Of a stretch of 64,000 nucleotides of DNA, positions 1-7,802 are shown piece after piece. Below the pieces are notes generated by a model. That model was not told the DNA's origin and ran no database searches. It was given only the letters and a program-made list of their open reading frames with translations. A program made the position numbers and the translations under genes. The DNA is from UBA11606 sp964504305. Its GTDB lineage: Bacteria > Actinomycetota > Acidimicrobiia > Acidimicrobiales > Aldehydirespiratoraceae. The stretch's first letter is position 1, and each line of letters begins with the position of its first letter. The stretch covers positions 496,001 through 560,000 of the forward strand of contig CAZDEB010000001.1 in assembly GCA_964504305.1 (NCBI GenBank). The letters run 5' to 3'.

Positions 1-799
1 ACGCGGTGAGGGTCAGACGGTCGTCGCCAAAGTCGTTGAGCACCCACGTGGCGCTCGGCTTGACGATGATGTGGCCCGCGCCGAACTCGTCCACCTGATC
101 GGCGTGATCGCCAAATGCGACCGACGCATCGAGGACCTTGTAGTGAAACTCTCCTTGCACACTGGTGACGGTGATCTCGTCTCCGGGCACCAGCTCGTCA
201 ATTCGGTTGAACGGTTTGCCGTAGGTCGTGCGGTGACCAGCAATTGCGGAGTTTCCTTGGTTGCCCGGGAGCGGCGTTTGCGGATAGTGGCCCGGGCCTT
301 TACGGAGGTCGGCGACTGCTATCCCCCGCACGACCACCTTGTCTACGTCCAACGACGGAATTTCGATCTTGGCCAACGCGTCGCCGTCTTCGGGGAACAA
401 AAGTGCCAACAGGTCAGGGTCGACACCCCCTGGCAACGTCGTGGTTGTTGTGGTCGTTGTTGTCGAACTCGTGCTCTCGGTAGGGGCAGTGATGCGGTCT
501 GGGTCGGGTTCGGGCTGAGGTTCGGTTTCGGCTTTGGGCACGGTCGTGACCACTACCTGATCGAGAGCTGATGCTGCGGCCTCGAACCGCGTGGTGAGGT
601 CGTCGCGCAGGCCGCTTTGGGACCTTGCCTCTTGAAGATCGGTTCCCCAGAGCTGGTAAACGACAAAGAACAACACGACGACGCCGGTGGTGATCATCGC
701 CCGGCCCAGCGCCCCGAGGAATACGGCGAGGCGCGGCGGCGAAGGAGTGGTCATCGGGGAAGCAGTCATCGCAGCACCATCGGCCATATCAAAGCGCAT
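1..799 (-). CDS. Class E sortase, C-terminus cut by window edge
   Basis: This is the N-terminal part of a membrane-anchored sortase that would join or process cell-surface proteins by transpeptidation. About 266 codons are visible. In order they encode a short cytoplasmic N-terminus, one membrane helix (GVVVLFFVVYQLWG), a Pro/Glu/Thr-rich linker with a run of threonines, and the start of the beta-barrel with PLPGNQGNSAIAGHRTTYG, which contains the conserved sortase His. The reading frame leaves the window just after DDRLTLTA, immediately before where class E sortases carry the catalytic TLxTC cysteine, so that residue cannot be checked. The ATG at 799 is chosen; a GTG three codons upstream is possible. 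It is divergent from the ccm operon, with a 59-bp gap. Confidence 0.85.
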   Translation of the reverse strand, partial: MRFDMADGAAMTASPMTTPSPPRLAVFLGALGRAMITTGVVVLFFVVYQLWGTDLQEARSQSGLRDDLTTRFEAAASALDQVVVTTVPKAETEPQPEPDPDRITAPTESTSSTTTTTTTTTLPGGVDPDLLALLFPEDGDALAKIEIPSLDVDKVVVRGIAVADLRKGPGHYPQTPLPGNQGNSAIAGHRTTYGKPFNRIDELVPGDEITVTSVQGEFHYKVLDASVAFGDHADQVDEFGAGHIIVKPSATWVLNDFGDDRLTLTA

Positions 800-846
800 C
801 TGAGACACCAACTGTGCCCGGCGACGGTGCGTGGTTGATCGAGCGC

Positions 847-852
847 TAGCGT
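847..852 (+). promoter_or_regulatory. Possible -10 box of the ccm operon (leaderless start)
   Basis: TAGCGT lies 6 nt before the GTG start of ccmA. No Shine-Dalgarno sequence is visible and no convincing -35 is seen. This spacing fits a leaderless transcript, which is common in actinobacteria. Several other genes in the window show the same arrangement. Confidence 0.35.
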
Positions 853-858
853 GCCACG

Positions 859-1530
859 GTGTCCGTAGTAGCGCTTCGAGGCGTAGTGGCCCTTCTGGGA
901 CAGTTTCCCGCTCTGGCTGGGGTTGACCTCGAGATAGGGCCGCGAGAGGTCGTACTACTTCAGGGACCCAACGGTGCCGGAAAGTCGAGCCTCCTGCGAC
1001 TCTGCGCCGGATTGCTGAGACCCGAATCGGGTGATGCGACGATTTTGGGCATCGATCTTGCTGTCAATCGTGCCGCGGTGCGTCGCTCGGTTGGTCTGCT
1101 TGGTCACGACACCGCGCTGTATGACGACCTAAGCGTGATCGAGAATCTTCGCTTTTGGGCCGAAGTGTCGCGTGTTGATCCAAACGCGGTCCTTCCGGCG
1201 CTGGCCCGACTCGGCGTTCAATCGCGTCTTAACGATGTTGCTGTGCGACATCTATCGGCGGGCCAGCGGCGCCGAGTTGCACTGGCTGCGGTGGTGGTTC
1301 GCCGACCTCAGCTATGGCTTTTGGACGAACCCCACGCCGGTTTGGATCAGGCTGGTCGCGACCTCATAGACCAGCTGATTCGTGATGCTGCCAAAGCCGG
1401 AGCGACGGTGATTCTCGCTTCGCACGAGCTGGACCGAACTGTCGATCTGGCCACGCGGCACCTCACCGTTGCCGGCGGAACGATCACCCGCGATGTGGTC
1501 GTCGGAGCCGGAGGTAGCGATGTGGCGTGA
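859..1530 (+). CDS. ccmA: Heme exporter ATP-binding protein CcmA
   Basis: This is the ATPase subunit of the CcmABCD complex, which releases holo-CcmE heme chaperone in System I cytochrome c maturation. The 223-aa protein has a Walker A GPNGAGKSS (about residues 36-44), an ABC signature LSAGQRRR (about 132) and a Walker B LWLLDEP (about 152). Its length is normal for CcmA. The GTG start is used because the glycine-rich loop falls at the usual distance from it. The gene opens an operon and overlaps ccmB by 11 bp, so the two are probably translationally coupled. A generic ABC ATPase would fit the motifs equally well, but the eight ccm genes that follow fix the identity. Confidence 0.93.
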   Translation: MSVVALRGVVALLGQFPALAGVDLEIGPREVVLLQGPNGAGKSSLLRLCAGLLRPESGDATILGIDLAVNRAAVRRSVGLLGHDTALYDDLSVIENLRFWAEVSRVDPNAVLPALARLGVQSRLNDVAVRHLSAGQRRRVALAAVVVRRPQLWLLDEPHAGLDQAGRDLIDQLIRDAAKAGATVILASHELDRTVDLATRHLTVAGGTITRDVVVGAGGSDVA

Positions 1531-2188
1531 TGCCCGTCTCGTAGCTCTCAAGGATCTGCAGATCGAGTGGCGTTCACGTACAACATTTAGCCAAGTGGTG
1601 CCATTCGCCGGACTGGTGCTGGTGCTGTTCGGGTTCGCCCTCGATGCCAATCGGCCGGTTCTCGAACGGGCCACGTCTGGGTTGTTTTGGGTAACCGTCC
1701 TTTTTGTCAGCAATCTTGCGGTGCAGCGATCGACATCGATCGAAACGACCGATGGAGCGCGCCGAGCCTTGTTGCTGGCCGGCATCGAGCCGGCGTCGGT
1801 CTATGTCGGCAAGGCCGTCGCGGTGGCGGTCCAGTTGCTACTTGTCGAAATGCTGCTGGTGGGCGGTGTGATTGTGCTTTATGGCGCCGAGATCCAAGAT
1901 TGGCCGCTGCTGATCGCGACCTGCGTGGTCGCGACCGCTGGCATCGCTGGTGCCGGTACGCTCCTCGGTGCGCTGGTCGCCGGCGTCCGGGCGCGCGAAA
2001 CCGTTTTGCCGGTCTTGTTGCTTCCAGTGCTGGCGCCGGTGCTTATTGGTGCAACGAGAGCGTTCGACGACGCGCTCGGGTCGGTCGCAGTCGATGGCTG
2101 GGCTTGGCTTGGGCTACTCGCCGGGTTCGGCGCGATCAATGTTGTCCTGGGAGCATTGGCCTACGGCGTTCTACTGGAGGAGACATGA
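1520..2188 (+). CDS. ccmB: Heme exporter protein CcmB
   Basis: This is the membrane subunit that pairs with CcmA. The 222-aa product has about six hydrophobic segments, starting near FSQVVPFAGLVLVLFGFAL, and a CcmB-like N-terminus (DARLVALKDLQIEWRSR). The ATG at 1520 is preferred over upstream in-frame starts because it gives the family N-terminus and overlaps the ccmA stop. Its TGA stop overlaps the ATG of ccmC (ATGA). It has no catalytic motif; assignment rests on the hydrophobic profile, length and position in the operon. Confidence 0.9.
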   Translation: MWRDARLVALKDLQIEWRSRTTFSQVVPFAGLVLVLFGFALDANRPVLERATSGLFWVTVLFVSNLAVQRSTSIETTDGARRALLLAGIEPASVYVGKAVAVAVQLLLVEMLLVGGVIVLYGAEIQDWPLLIATCVVATAGIAGAGTLLGALVAGVRARETVLPVLLLPVLAPVLIGATRAFDDALGSVAVDGWAWLGLLAGFGAINVVLGALAYGVLLEET

Positions 2189-2955
2189 CCGAAACCCCTA
2201 CGGTCGCTCAGGGCGAGACCCGTACCGTCGGCACCGCGTCGAGAACCACTTGGTGGCTCGGTCTCGTCGTTTTGGTCGGGACGGTGGCGCTGGTTCTATT
2301 GGCGTTTTTCGTGGCGCCCGAAGATGACGAGCAACGTGACGCTGTGCGGATGATTTTCATCCACGTGCCCGCGGCGTTTCTCACCTATGTCGCGTTCGTA
2401 ACCACCGCAATCGGGTCGATCATGTGGCTGTGGAAACGATCGGTCTGGTGGGACATAACCGCGTATGCCGCAGCCGAGATCGGCGTGATCTTTTGTGCCC
2501 TAACCCTGTTCACCGGTTCGATCTGGGGACGGCCAACCTGGAACACCTATTGGGATTGGGGAGACGTGCGGTTGGTCACCACCCTTATCTTGTTCTTGTT
2601 GATGGTTGGCTACCTGTCGGTTCGCTCCATGGGTGACGACGAAGCGACCTCGACGCGAGCGGCCGTGGTTGGTCTGATAGCGATGATCAACCTGCCGATC
2701 GTCAACCGGTCGGTCGAGTGGTGGTTCGACCGCACATTGCACCAAAAGTCGTCGCTCACCGATGGCAACCTCGAAGACATGACATTGTTCACGATGGTCT
2801 TTGGATTGGTTGTGTTCGGTCTCTTCTTCGGATGGGCCATGATTCACCGCTTCCGTGTCGGATGGCTCGAACGTGAGCTCCGGGTTGGCGATCTCGACGA
2901 CGCGCTGGCGGCCCGGCGGGCCGAAGCCATCGATCATCAGGAGAGCTCGACATGA
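2185..2955 (+). CDS. ccmC: Heme lyase/transport protein CcmC
   Basis: CcmC binds heme with a periplasmic tryptophan-rich WWD domain and hands it to CcmE. The 256-aa protein has six membrane segments, the signature GRPTWNTYWDWGDVRLVTT (about residues 112-130) and flanking histidines (IFIHVPAA and the loop after the WWD motif) that would ligate heme. The start ATG overlaps the ccmB stop. Size and motif match proteobacterial CcmC closely. Confidence 0.95.
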   Translation: MTETPTVAQGETRTVGTASRTTWWLGLVVLVGTVALVLLAFFVAPEDDEQRDAVRMIFIHVPAAFLTYVAFVTTAIGSIMWLWKRSVWWDITAYAAAEIGVIFCALTLFTGSIWGRPTWNTYWDWGDVRLVTTLILFLLMVGYLSVRSMGDDEATSTRAAVVGLIAMINLPIVNRSVEWWFDRTLHQKSSLTDGNLEDMTLFTMVFGLVVFGLFFGWAMIHRFRVGWLERELRVGDLDDALAARRAEAIDHQESST

Positions 2956-3101
2956 CCCATCTCGGCTATTTGTTGGTTGGTTGGGGCGTCACGTTGGGTG
3001 TCGGTGCGGCCTATTCGTTTCGACTGGTTCGCCGCGGTCGAGTAGTGGCCAGCCGTGTGCCAGTGTCACGGCGCCGATGGATGACAGCCGAGGACAAATG
3101 A
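2952..3101 (+). CDS. ccmD: CcmD-like small membrane protein
   Basis: This is a 49-aa protein, shorter than most gene-calling cut-offs. It has one hydrophobic helix (LGYLLVGWGVTLGVGAAYSF) followed by an Arg-rich tail. CcmD stabilises CcmC-CcmE-CcmAB interactions in System I. The ATG overlaps the ccmC stop (ATGA) and the stop overlaps the ccmE start (ATGA), which together with position strongly supports a real gene. The family is poorly conserved in sequence, so the name rests on size, topology and synteny. Confidence 0.8.
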   Translation: MTHLGYLLVGWGVTLGVGAAYSFRLVRRGRVVASRVPVSRRRWMTAEDK

Positions 3102-3637
3102 CCGAAGATCTGACGCCTACCGATCCGCGCCCGGCGCGTAGCAAACGGCGACGCCTCGTGCCGTTATTCATCGCGGTCGGGCTCGCGGTGACCATCGTCG
3201 GGCTGATCTGGAACTTGCTTGGTGGGGCGCTGTTCTTTTACAACGCCGACGAGGCTGTCGCTCGACGAGCCGATCTGGGTCACGAGCGGTTCACGCTGCA
3301 AGGTGCGCCGATTGGATGTTCGATTACTGATGGGTTCCAGGGCGACACCCCTGTTGTTGCGTTCAGCGTCAGTTTCGGGGGCGAAACCGTCGACATCGTG
3401 CATTTCGGAGATCCGGCCGATCTTTTCCAAGCCGATGTGCCGGTGGTGCTCGACGGCGCGTGGGTTGAAGGCGACCCGGGCGTCGAGGACTTCGACGCGA
3501 TTGCTCACGATGGTTGGTACTTTGCTTCGGACCGCATGAGGGTCAAGCACGACAACGACTACAAGAACGACAACCAAGACCGCCTTGCCCAGAGCGAGGC
3601 CGCGGCCGAGCACGCTTCAGAGGTGTGCGGTACATGA
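3098..3637 (+). CDS. ccmE: Cytochrome c maturation heme chaperone CcmE
   Basis: CcmE covalently binds heme and delivers it to CcmF. The 179-aa protein has an Arg/Lys-rich N-terminus, a single membrane anchor (PLFIAVGLAVTIVGLIWNLL) and an OB-fold domain. The heme attachment motif HxxxY is present as H151-DND-Y155. It is therefore the His-type CcmE, not the Cys-type of archaea and sulfate reducers. Both ends overlap neighbouring genes by 4 bp. Confidence 0.93.
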   Translation: MTEDLTPTDPRPARSKRRRLVPLFIAVGLAVTIVGLIWNLLGGALFFYNADEAVARRADLGHERFTLQGAPIGCSITDGFQGDTPVVAFSVSFGGETVDIVHFGDPADLFQADVPVVLDGAWVEGDPGVEDFDAIAHDGWYFASDRMRVKHDNDYKNDNQDRLAQSEAAAEHASEVCGT

Positions 3638-5601
3638 GCAACTCAGCCCTGGGGGCGGCCGCGGTGTCGATCGGGGTCGCCTGTGCCTTGGCAGGGATCG
3701 TCGTTGTAGCCCTCGGCCTCGCCGGTCGGCGGCCCAAGTGGTTCAGCGATGCCAGCCTGCTTGTTGCGGTGATGGCCGCGGCCGGGGTAATCGCATTTGC
3801 GGTGATGGAGCGGGCCCTTATCACTCGGGATTTCACGGTCGCGTTCGTCGCCGAGCACGGATCGCATCAAACGCCGGCGCTGTTCAACTTCGCCACGTTG
3901 TGGTCGGCACTCGAGGGTTCGATCATCTTGTGGACCTTGATCTTGTGCGGTTATGTGGTGGCCGTAGTTCGGAAGTTCCGCGACCGTCGCGACGACCCAA
4001 TGGTCGCATGGGCGCTGCTCACATTGTTCGTGGTGTGCCTCTTCTTCTTCGGGCTCATGCTTGGACCCGCGGCCCCCTTCGGAACCTTCGATCCGCCGAT
4101 CGGCTACGACGGTCCGGGCCCCAACCCATTGCTTCAGAATCACATTCTGATGGCCTTTCACCCGCCGGTTCTCTACCTCGGGTACGTCGGGTTCACGGTC
4201 CCGTTTGCGTTTGCCATCAGCGCGTTGGTCACAGGCCGAGTCGGCGAGGGATGGTTGTTGATCACTCGTCGCTGGACCGTGATGGCGTGGGGCTTTCTCA
4301 CATTGGGCATCGTGCTTGGAGCATGGTGGAGCTACGAGACTCTCGGCTGGGGCGGGTACTGGGCTTGGGACCCAGTCGAGAATGCCTCGTTCTTGCCTTG
4401 GCTCACCGGCACTGCGTATTTGCATTCGGTGATGGTGCAAGAACGCCGTGGCATGTTGCGGGTCTGGAATCTCTCGCTGGTGGTTTCGACATTTTCGCTC
4501 ACCATCCTCGGCACGTTCATCACTCGGTCCGGCGTTTTGCAGTCGGTACATGCCTTCGTCGAATCCGGGATCGGCCCGGCGATCCTGTCTTTCTTTGCCC
4601 TGATCGTGGTGGTGTCTCTGGGGCTGATCGCGTGGCGAGGTGACGAACTCCGCGCCCCCGGCAGCATCGATTCGCCGGTTTCTCGTGAGGGGGCGTTCCT
4701 TGCCAACAACGTGGCATTTGCCGCGTTTGCCTTTGTTGTGTTGCTGGGCACGATCTTCCCGCTGATTGTCGAAGCAATCGACGGACGCACGATCTCGGTC
4801 GGCAACCCGTATTTCGACCGTATGACCATGCCCATTGGCTTCGTGCTTTTGTTCATGATGGGGGTGGCGCCGGTTCTGCCGTGGCGTAAAGCTTCGGGCG
4901 AAGTTCTGAGCCAGCGTCTGATTTGGCCGGCGTGGATCGGAGCGGCGGCGATGGTCATTGCCGCGTTGATCGGGGCACGGGGGTGGGCTCCGATGCTGGC
5001 CTTTGGTCTTGGTGGCTTTGCGGGTGGCGCGGCGGCGCGCCAACTTGTGTTGGCCACCCGCCGTCAGGGATGGCGTGGTTTTGTTGGACGAACCAACGGC
5101 GGCATGATTGTCCACTTTGGTGTGGTGTTGATTGCGGTGGCGTTTGCGGCCAGCAACGCCTACGTCCGCCAGGGCGAGTTCAACTTGCTTCCCGGCCAGA
5201 CCGCCGAGTTGTCGGGGCACACCCTCACCTACGAAGGATCAGACTTCCGCGAGTACTCCAATCGATCCGAGCGCACCGCTCGTATCAGTATCGATGGCGG
5301 TCAGGCCTACGAGCCGGGTATTGCCACTTATCCATTTGCCGGTCAAACCATTGGGGTGCCGTCGGTGCGTTCAACTTGGCGCGACGACGTTGCCTTGTCG
5401 GTGCTCAAATTCCCCGAAGGGGCAAACGACGCAGTGTTGCTTCGCGCCACGATCCAACCGCTTGTGGTTTGGTTGTGGATCGGCGGTCTGGTTATGGCGG
5501 CCGGAACCGTGCTGGCGGTGATGCCTGGGCGCCGGCGTAACCCGCTGTTGCCAGTCTCGGCGCCGGTCGAAACCCACGAACCGATTGACGTCCCCCAGTG
5601 A
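3634..5601 (+). CDS. ccmF: Heme lyase CcmF
   Basis: CcmF is the cytochrome c heme lyase subunit that attaches heme from CcmE to apocytochrome CXXCH motifs. The 655-aa polytopic protein contains the WWD signature (WGGYWAWDPVENASFLPWL, about residues 239-257), followed by GTFITRSGVLQSVHAF. Length and layout are normal for the family. The ATG at 3634 overlaps the ccmE stop, so upstream in-frame starts inside ccmE are rejected. Confidence 0.96.
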   Translation: MSNSALGAAAVSIGVACALAGIVVVALGLAGRRPKWFSDASLLVAVMAAAGVIAFAVMERALITRDFTVAFVAEHGSHQTPALFNFATLWSALEGSIILWTLILCGYVVAVVRKFRDRRDDPMVAWALLTLFVVCLFFFGLMLGPAAPFGTFDPPIGYDGPGPNPLLQNHILMAFHPPVLYLGYVGFTVPFAFAISALVTGRVGEGWLLITRRWTVMAWGFLTLGIVLGAWWSYETLGWGGYWAWDPVENASFLPWLTGTAYLHSVMVQERRGMLRVWNLSLVVSTFSLTILGTFITRSGVLQSVHAFVESGIGPAILSFFALIVVVSLGLIAWRGDELRAPGSIDSPVSREGAFLANNVAFAAFAFVVLLGTIFPLIVEAIDGRTISVGNPYFDRMTMPIGFVLLFMMGVAPVLPWRKASGEVLSQRLIWPAWIGAAAMVIAALIGARGWAPMLAFGLGGFAGGAAARQLVLATRRQGWRGFVGRTNGGMIVHFGVVLIAVAFAASNAYVRQGEFNLLPGQTAELSGHTLTYEGSDFREYSNRSERTARISIDGGQAYEPGIATYPFAGQTIGVPSVRSTWRDDVALSVLKFPEGANDAVLLRATIQPLVVWLWIGGLVMAAGTVLAVMPGRRRNPLLPVSAPVETHEPIDVPQ

Positions 5602-6164
5602 GTAGCGGCGACGAAGCGCCACAGCCCCGCCCGGTTTTGTGGGTCGTCGCGGCGGTGTCGGTCGTGGCTGCGTTGTTGCTGTTGTTACTGGCGACCGGCA
5701 AACCGGCCAGCGAGCGCGCCACCGACGGCCGAATTCTTGGCCGGGTTGCGCCCCTGATCGAGGGTCCCACTATCGACAACGGCTGGTACGACATCGACCA
5801 ACTTCGTGGGCAATGGGTGGTAGTCAACTTCTTCTCGACTACCTGCGTGCCGTGCATCCGCGAGCACCCCGAATTGGTCAAGTTTGATCAGCGCCACGCC
5901 CCGACCGGAGATGCTTCTGTGGTTTCGATTTCCTTTGACGACTCGGCCGATGCGGTGATCGAGTTCTTCGCCGATAACGGAGGCGATTGGCCGGTGCTGA
6001 CCGAGAACACCGGGAGCGTGGCGGTCAACTACGGCGTTACCGCGGTGCCCGAGAGCTATCTGGTGGCGCCCAGCGGAATCGTGGCGGCAAAGCTGGTGGG
6101 CGGGGTTACGGCCGACGATCTGGACGGCCAAATGGCCCGGCTAACCCAAGAGGCGTCCTCATGA
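5598..6164 (+). CDS. ccmG: Thiol:disulfide oxidoreductase CcmG/DsbE
   Basis: This is a membrane-tethered thioredoxin-fold protein that reduces apocytochrome cysteines before heme attachment. The 188 aa comprise one N-terminal helix (about 15-36) and a TlpA/DsbE-type domain with C83-VP-C86 (context FFSTTCVPC) and a cis-Pro loop near GVTAVPESYLV. The GTG start overlaps the ccmF stop (GTGA); the stop overlaps the ccmH ATG. Confidence 0.93.
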   Translation: MSSGDEAPQPRPVLWVVAAVSVVAALLLLLLATGKPASERATDGRILGRVAPLIEGPTIDNGWYDIDQLRGQWVVVNFFSTTCVPCIREHPELVKFDQRHAPTGDASVVSISFDDSADAVIEFFADNGGDWPVLTENTGSVAVNYGVTAVPESYLVAPSGIVAAKLVGGVTADDLDGQMARLTQEASS

Positions 6165-6616
6165 ATCGCCAAATGTTCAGCTGGCTCGGCGTACTTGTGG
6201 TGGTTGGGTCGATGTTGGTTTTCGCTTCGGTCGACGACGGCGGGCCGGCGACCAACGCCGAGCGGGCCTACGATCTTGCCAAGGATTTCGCCTGTCCGGT
6301 CTGCCACGGCCAGTCGGTCGCGCAGAGCGATGTGGTCGTTGCTCGCAATATCCGCCGCGAGATCCGCGTTTGGGTCGATGAGGGTCAGTCCGACGACTTC
6401 ATCCGGGAGCAACTCGTCGACCGCTTCGGCGAAGATATCGACTACACGCCGTCGAGCGAGGGCATAACGAGCCTGGTCTGGATCCTTCCCGTCGTTGCCG
6501 GCGCCGTCGCGTTGGGCGGACTCATCGTCGTGTTTCGCCGATGGCGAGTCGATGGCGATGTATCGGCCACGGCCGAAGACGAAGAGTTGGTTGCCGCCGC
6601 TCGTGAAGACCAGTGA
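6161..6616 (+). CDS. ccmH: Cytochrome c maturation protein CcmH
   Basis: CcmH is a membrane thiol protein that presents reduced apocytochrome to CcmF. The 151-aa protein has an N-terminal anchor, the family redox motif C45-PV-C48 in FACPVCHGQSVAQSD, a three-helix domain (IRREIRVWVDEGQSDDFI) and a second C-terminal helix. The family motif is LRCPxCQNQ; here the residue after the second Cys is His, so it also reads CXXCH by chance. The start overlaps ccmG and the end overlaps ccmI. Confidence 0.93.
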   Translation: MNRQMFSWLGVLVVVGSMLVFASVDDGGPATNAERAYDLAKDFACPVCHGQSVAQSDVVVARNIRREIRVWVDEGQSDDFIREQLVDRFGEDIDYTPSSEGITSLVWILPVVAGAVALGGLIVVFRRWRVDGDVSATAEDEELVAAAREDQ

Positions 6617-7773
6617 CCGATCAGGGCGCCTCGGCGTTGGAGGCTCGCAACTTTTTATTGGAGTCGCTCGACGACCTCGAGGCCGAATACCAGGCCGGCG
6701 ATCTCGACGAAACCGACTATTTGGCCCTCAAGGCCGATTACACGACCCGTGCTGCGGCGGCGATCCGTCGCGTCAACGGCGAACAACGCGCAACCAGGCC
6801 CGATGCTCAGTCGTCGACTCGCTGGCGAACCGCTGGTTGGCTGGTCGCAGTTGCCGCCCTCGCCACGGTTGCGGGAATCTGGATCGCCCAGTTCTCGGGT
6901 AGTCGACAAGCCGGCGATTCGATCACCGGAGATATCCGAACCACGTCGCGAGAGTTGCTCGTCGAGGCCCAGCAGACCTTCGGCGGCGGCGACCTCGAAG
7001 GGGCGATAGAGATTTACGACCAGGTTCTCGAAATCCAGCCCTCAAATACCGAAGCGTTGGCTTACAAGGCCTGGTTCCTCCGGCTTTCAGGTGATACCGA
7101 CGCGGCCCGACCGCTCATCGAAGACGCCGTTGCGATCGACCCTCAATACGCCGACGCCCGGGTGTTTGCCACTGTGATTGCCCTCGATGTCGGCGACATT
7201 GATGCGGCGCGTAATCATCTGGCGGCCTTCGACGAGCTCGATGCGCCACCGTTCGTTGCCCAGCTCGTTACCAGTCAGGGATTGCGAACCCGTCTTGGCG
7301 AGGCCGATCAGGCTGATGCTCTGGAACGAGTCGGCCCGGTCATGTTGGTTCCCGATCCGCCGCGGTTCCTCGATACAGACTTCACGGTCAGCGACGTTTT
7401 GCTCGCGGCCGAGGCGTTGGCTGCTCAGGGCGAAGTGTTCACCGGTTTGCAGTTGGTCGAGTTGGTGCTGAGCGAGGTTCCCGATGACCCCGAGGCTTTG
7501 GCCGGGTACGGCTGGCTGCTAGGTCGTAGCGCAAGTGTCGACGAGCCGGCACCCGCCGAGGTTGCGCTGCCATTCCTGGACCGGGCGCTGGCGGTCGATC
7601 CCGAGTATCCACAGGCGTTGGTCTACCGGTCGTTCGTTTTGGCCTTTATGGGCGAGATCGACGCGGCGGCGGCCGACCTTGCCGTTTTCGATTCGCTGGT
7701 CACCCAACCCGGCGACCTCAAAGAGTTGATAACGGTGTTCGACCTTCGGGCTCAGCTCGGTGTCGAATCGTAA
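6613..7773 (+). CDS. ccmI: CcmI-like TPR protein
   Basis: CcmI acts as a chaperone for apocytochrome c through TPR repeats. The 386-aa protein has a cytoplasmic N-terminal region (ARNFLLESLDDLEAEYQAGDL, typical of CcmI N-termini), a membrane helix near residues 77-95 and a C-terminal half with TPR units (for example GAIEIYDQVLEIQPSNTEAL and ALPFLDRALAVDPEYPQAL). The GTG start overlaps the ccmH stop. It closes the ccm operon. Confidence 0.85.
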   Translation: MTDQGASALEARNFLLESLDDLEAEYQAGDLDETDYLALKADYTTRAAAAIRRVNGEQRATRPDAQSSTRWRTAGWLVAVAALATVAGIWIAQFSGSRQAGDSITGDIRTTSRELLVEAQQTFGGGDLEGAIEIYDQVLEIQPSNTEALAYKAWFLRLSGDTDAARPLIEDAVAIDPQYADARVFATVIALDVGDIDAARNHLAAFDELDAPPFVAQLVTSQGLRTRLGEADQADALERVGPVMLVPDPPRFLDTDFTVSDVLLAAEALAAQGEVFTGLQLVELVLSEVPDDPEALAGYGWLLGRSASVDEPAPAEVALPFLDRALAVDPEYPQALVYRSFVLAFMGEIDAAAADLAVFDSLVTQPGDLKELITVFDLRAQLGVES

Positions 7774-7790
7774 ATTCGGGTCCGGGCTGC

Positions 7791-7796
7791 CACACT
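7791..7796 (+). promoter_or_regulatory. Weak -10-like hexamer before the YceI/cytochrome c fusion gene
   Basis: CACACT sits 6 nt before the GTG at 7803, within the short gap after ccmI. It repeats the leaderless spacing seen at ccmA but is a poor -10 match. Read-through from the ccm operon is also possible. Confidence 0.2.
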
Positions 7797-7802
7797 GAGC
7801 GG

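Noticed and set aside
3643..5220. Long open frame on the minus strand (525 codons) opposite ccmF
   Set aside because: It lies antisense to a gene with strong family motifs, and its composition (Arg, His, Gln, Pro-rich) is that of a GC-driven shadow.
6293..6307. CXXCH motif in CcmH as a heme c attachment site
   Set aside because: The context is the conserved CcmH thiol-redox motif; the His after the second Cys is incidental.
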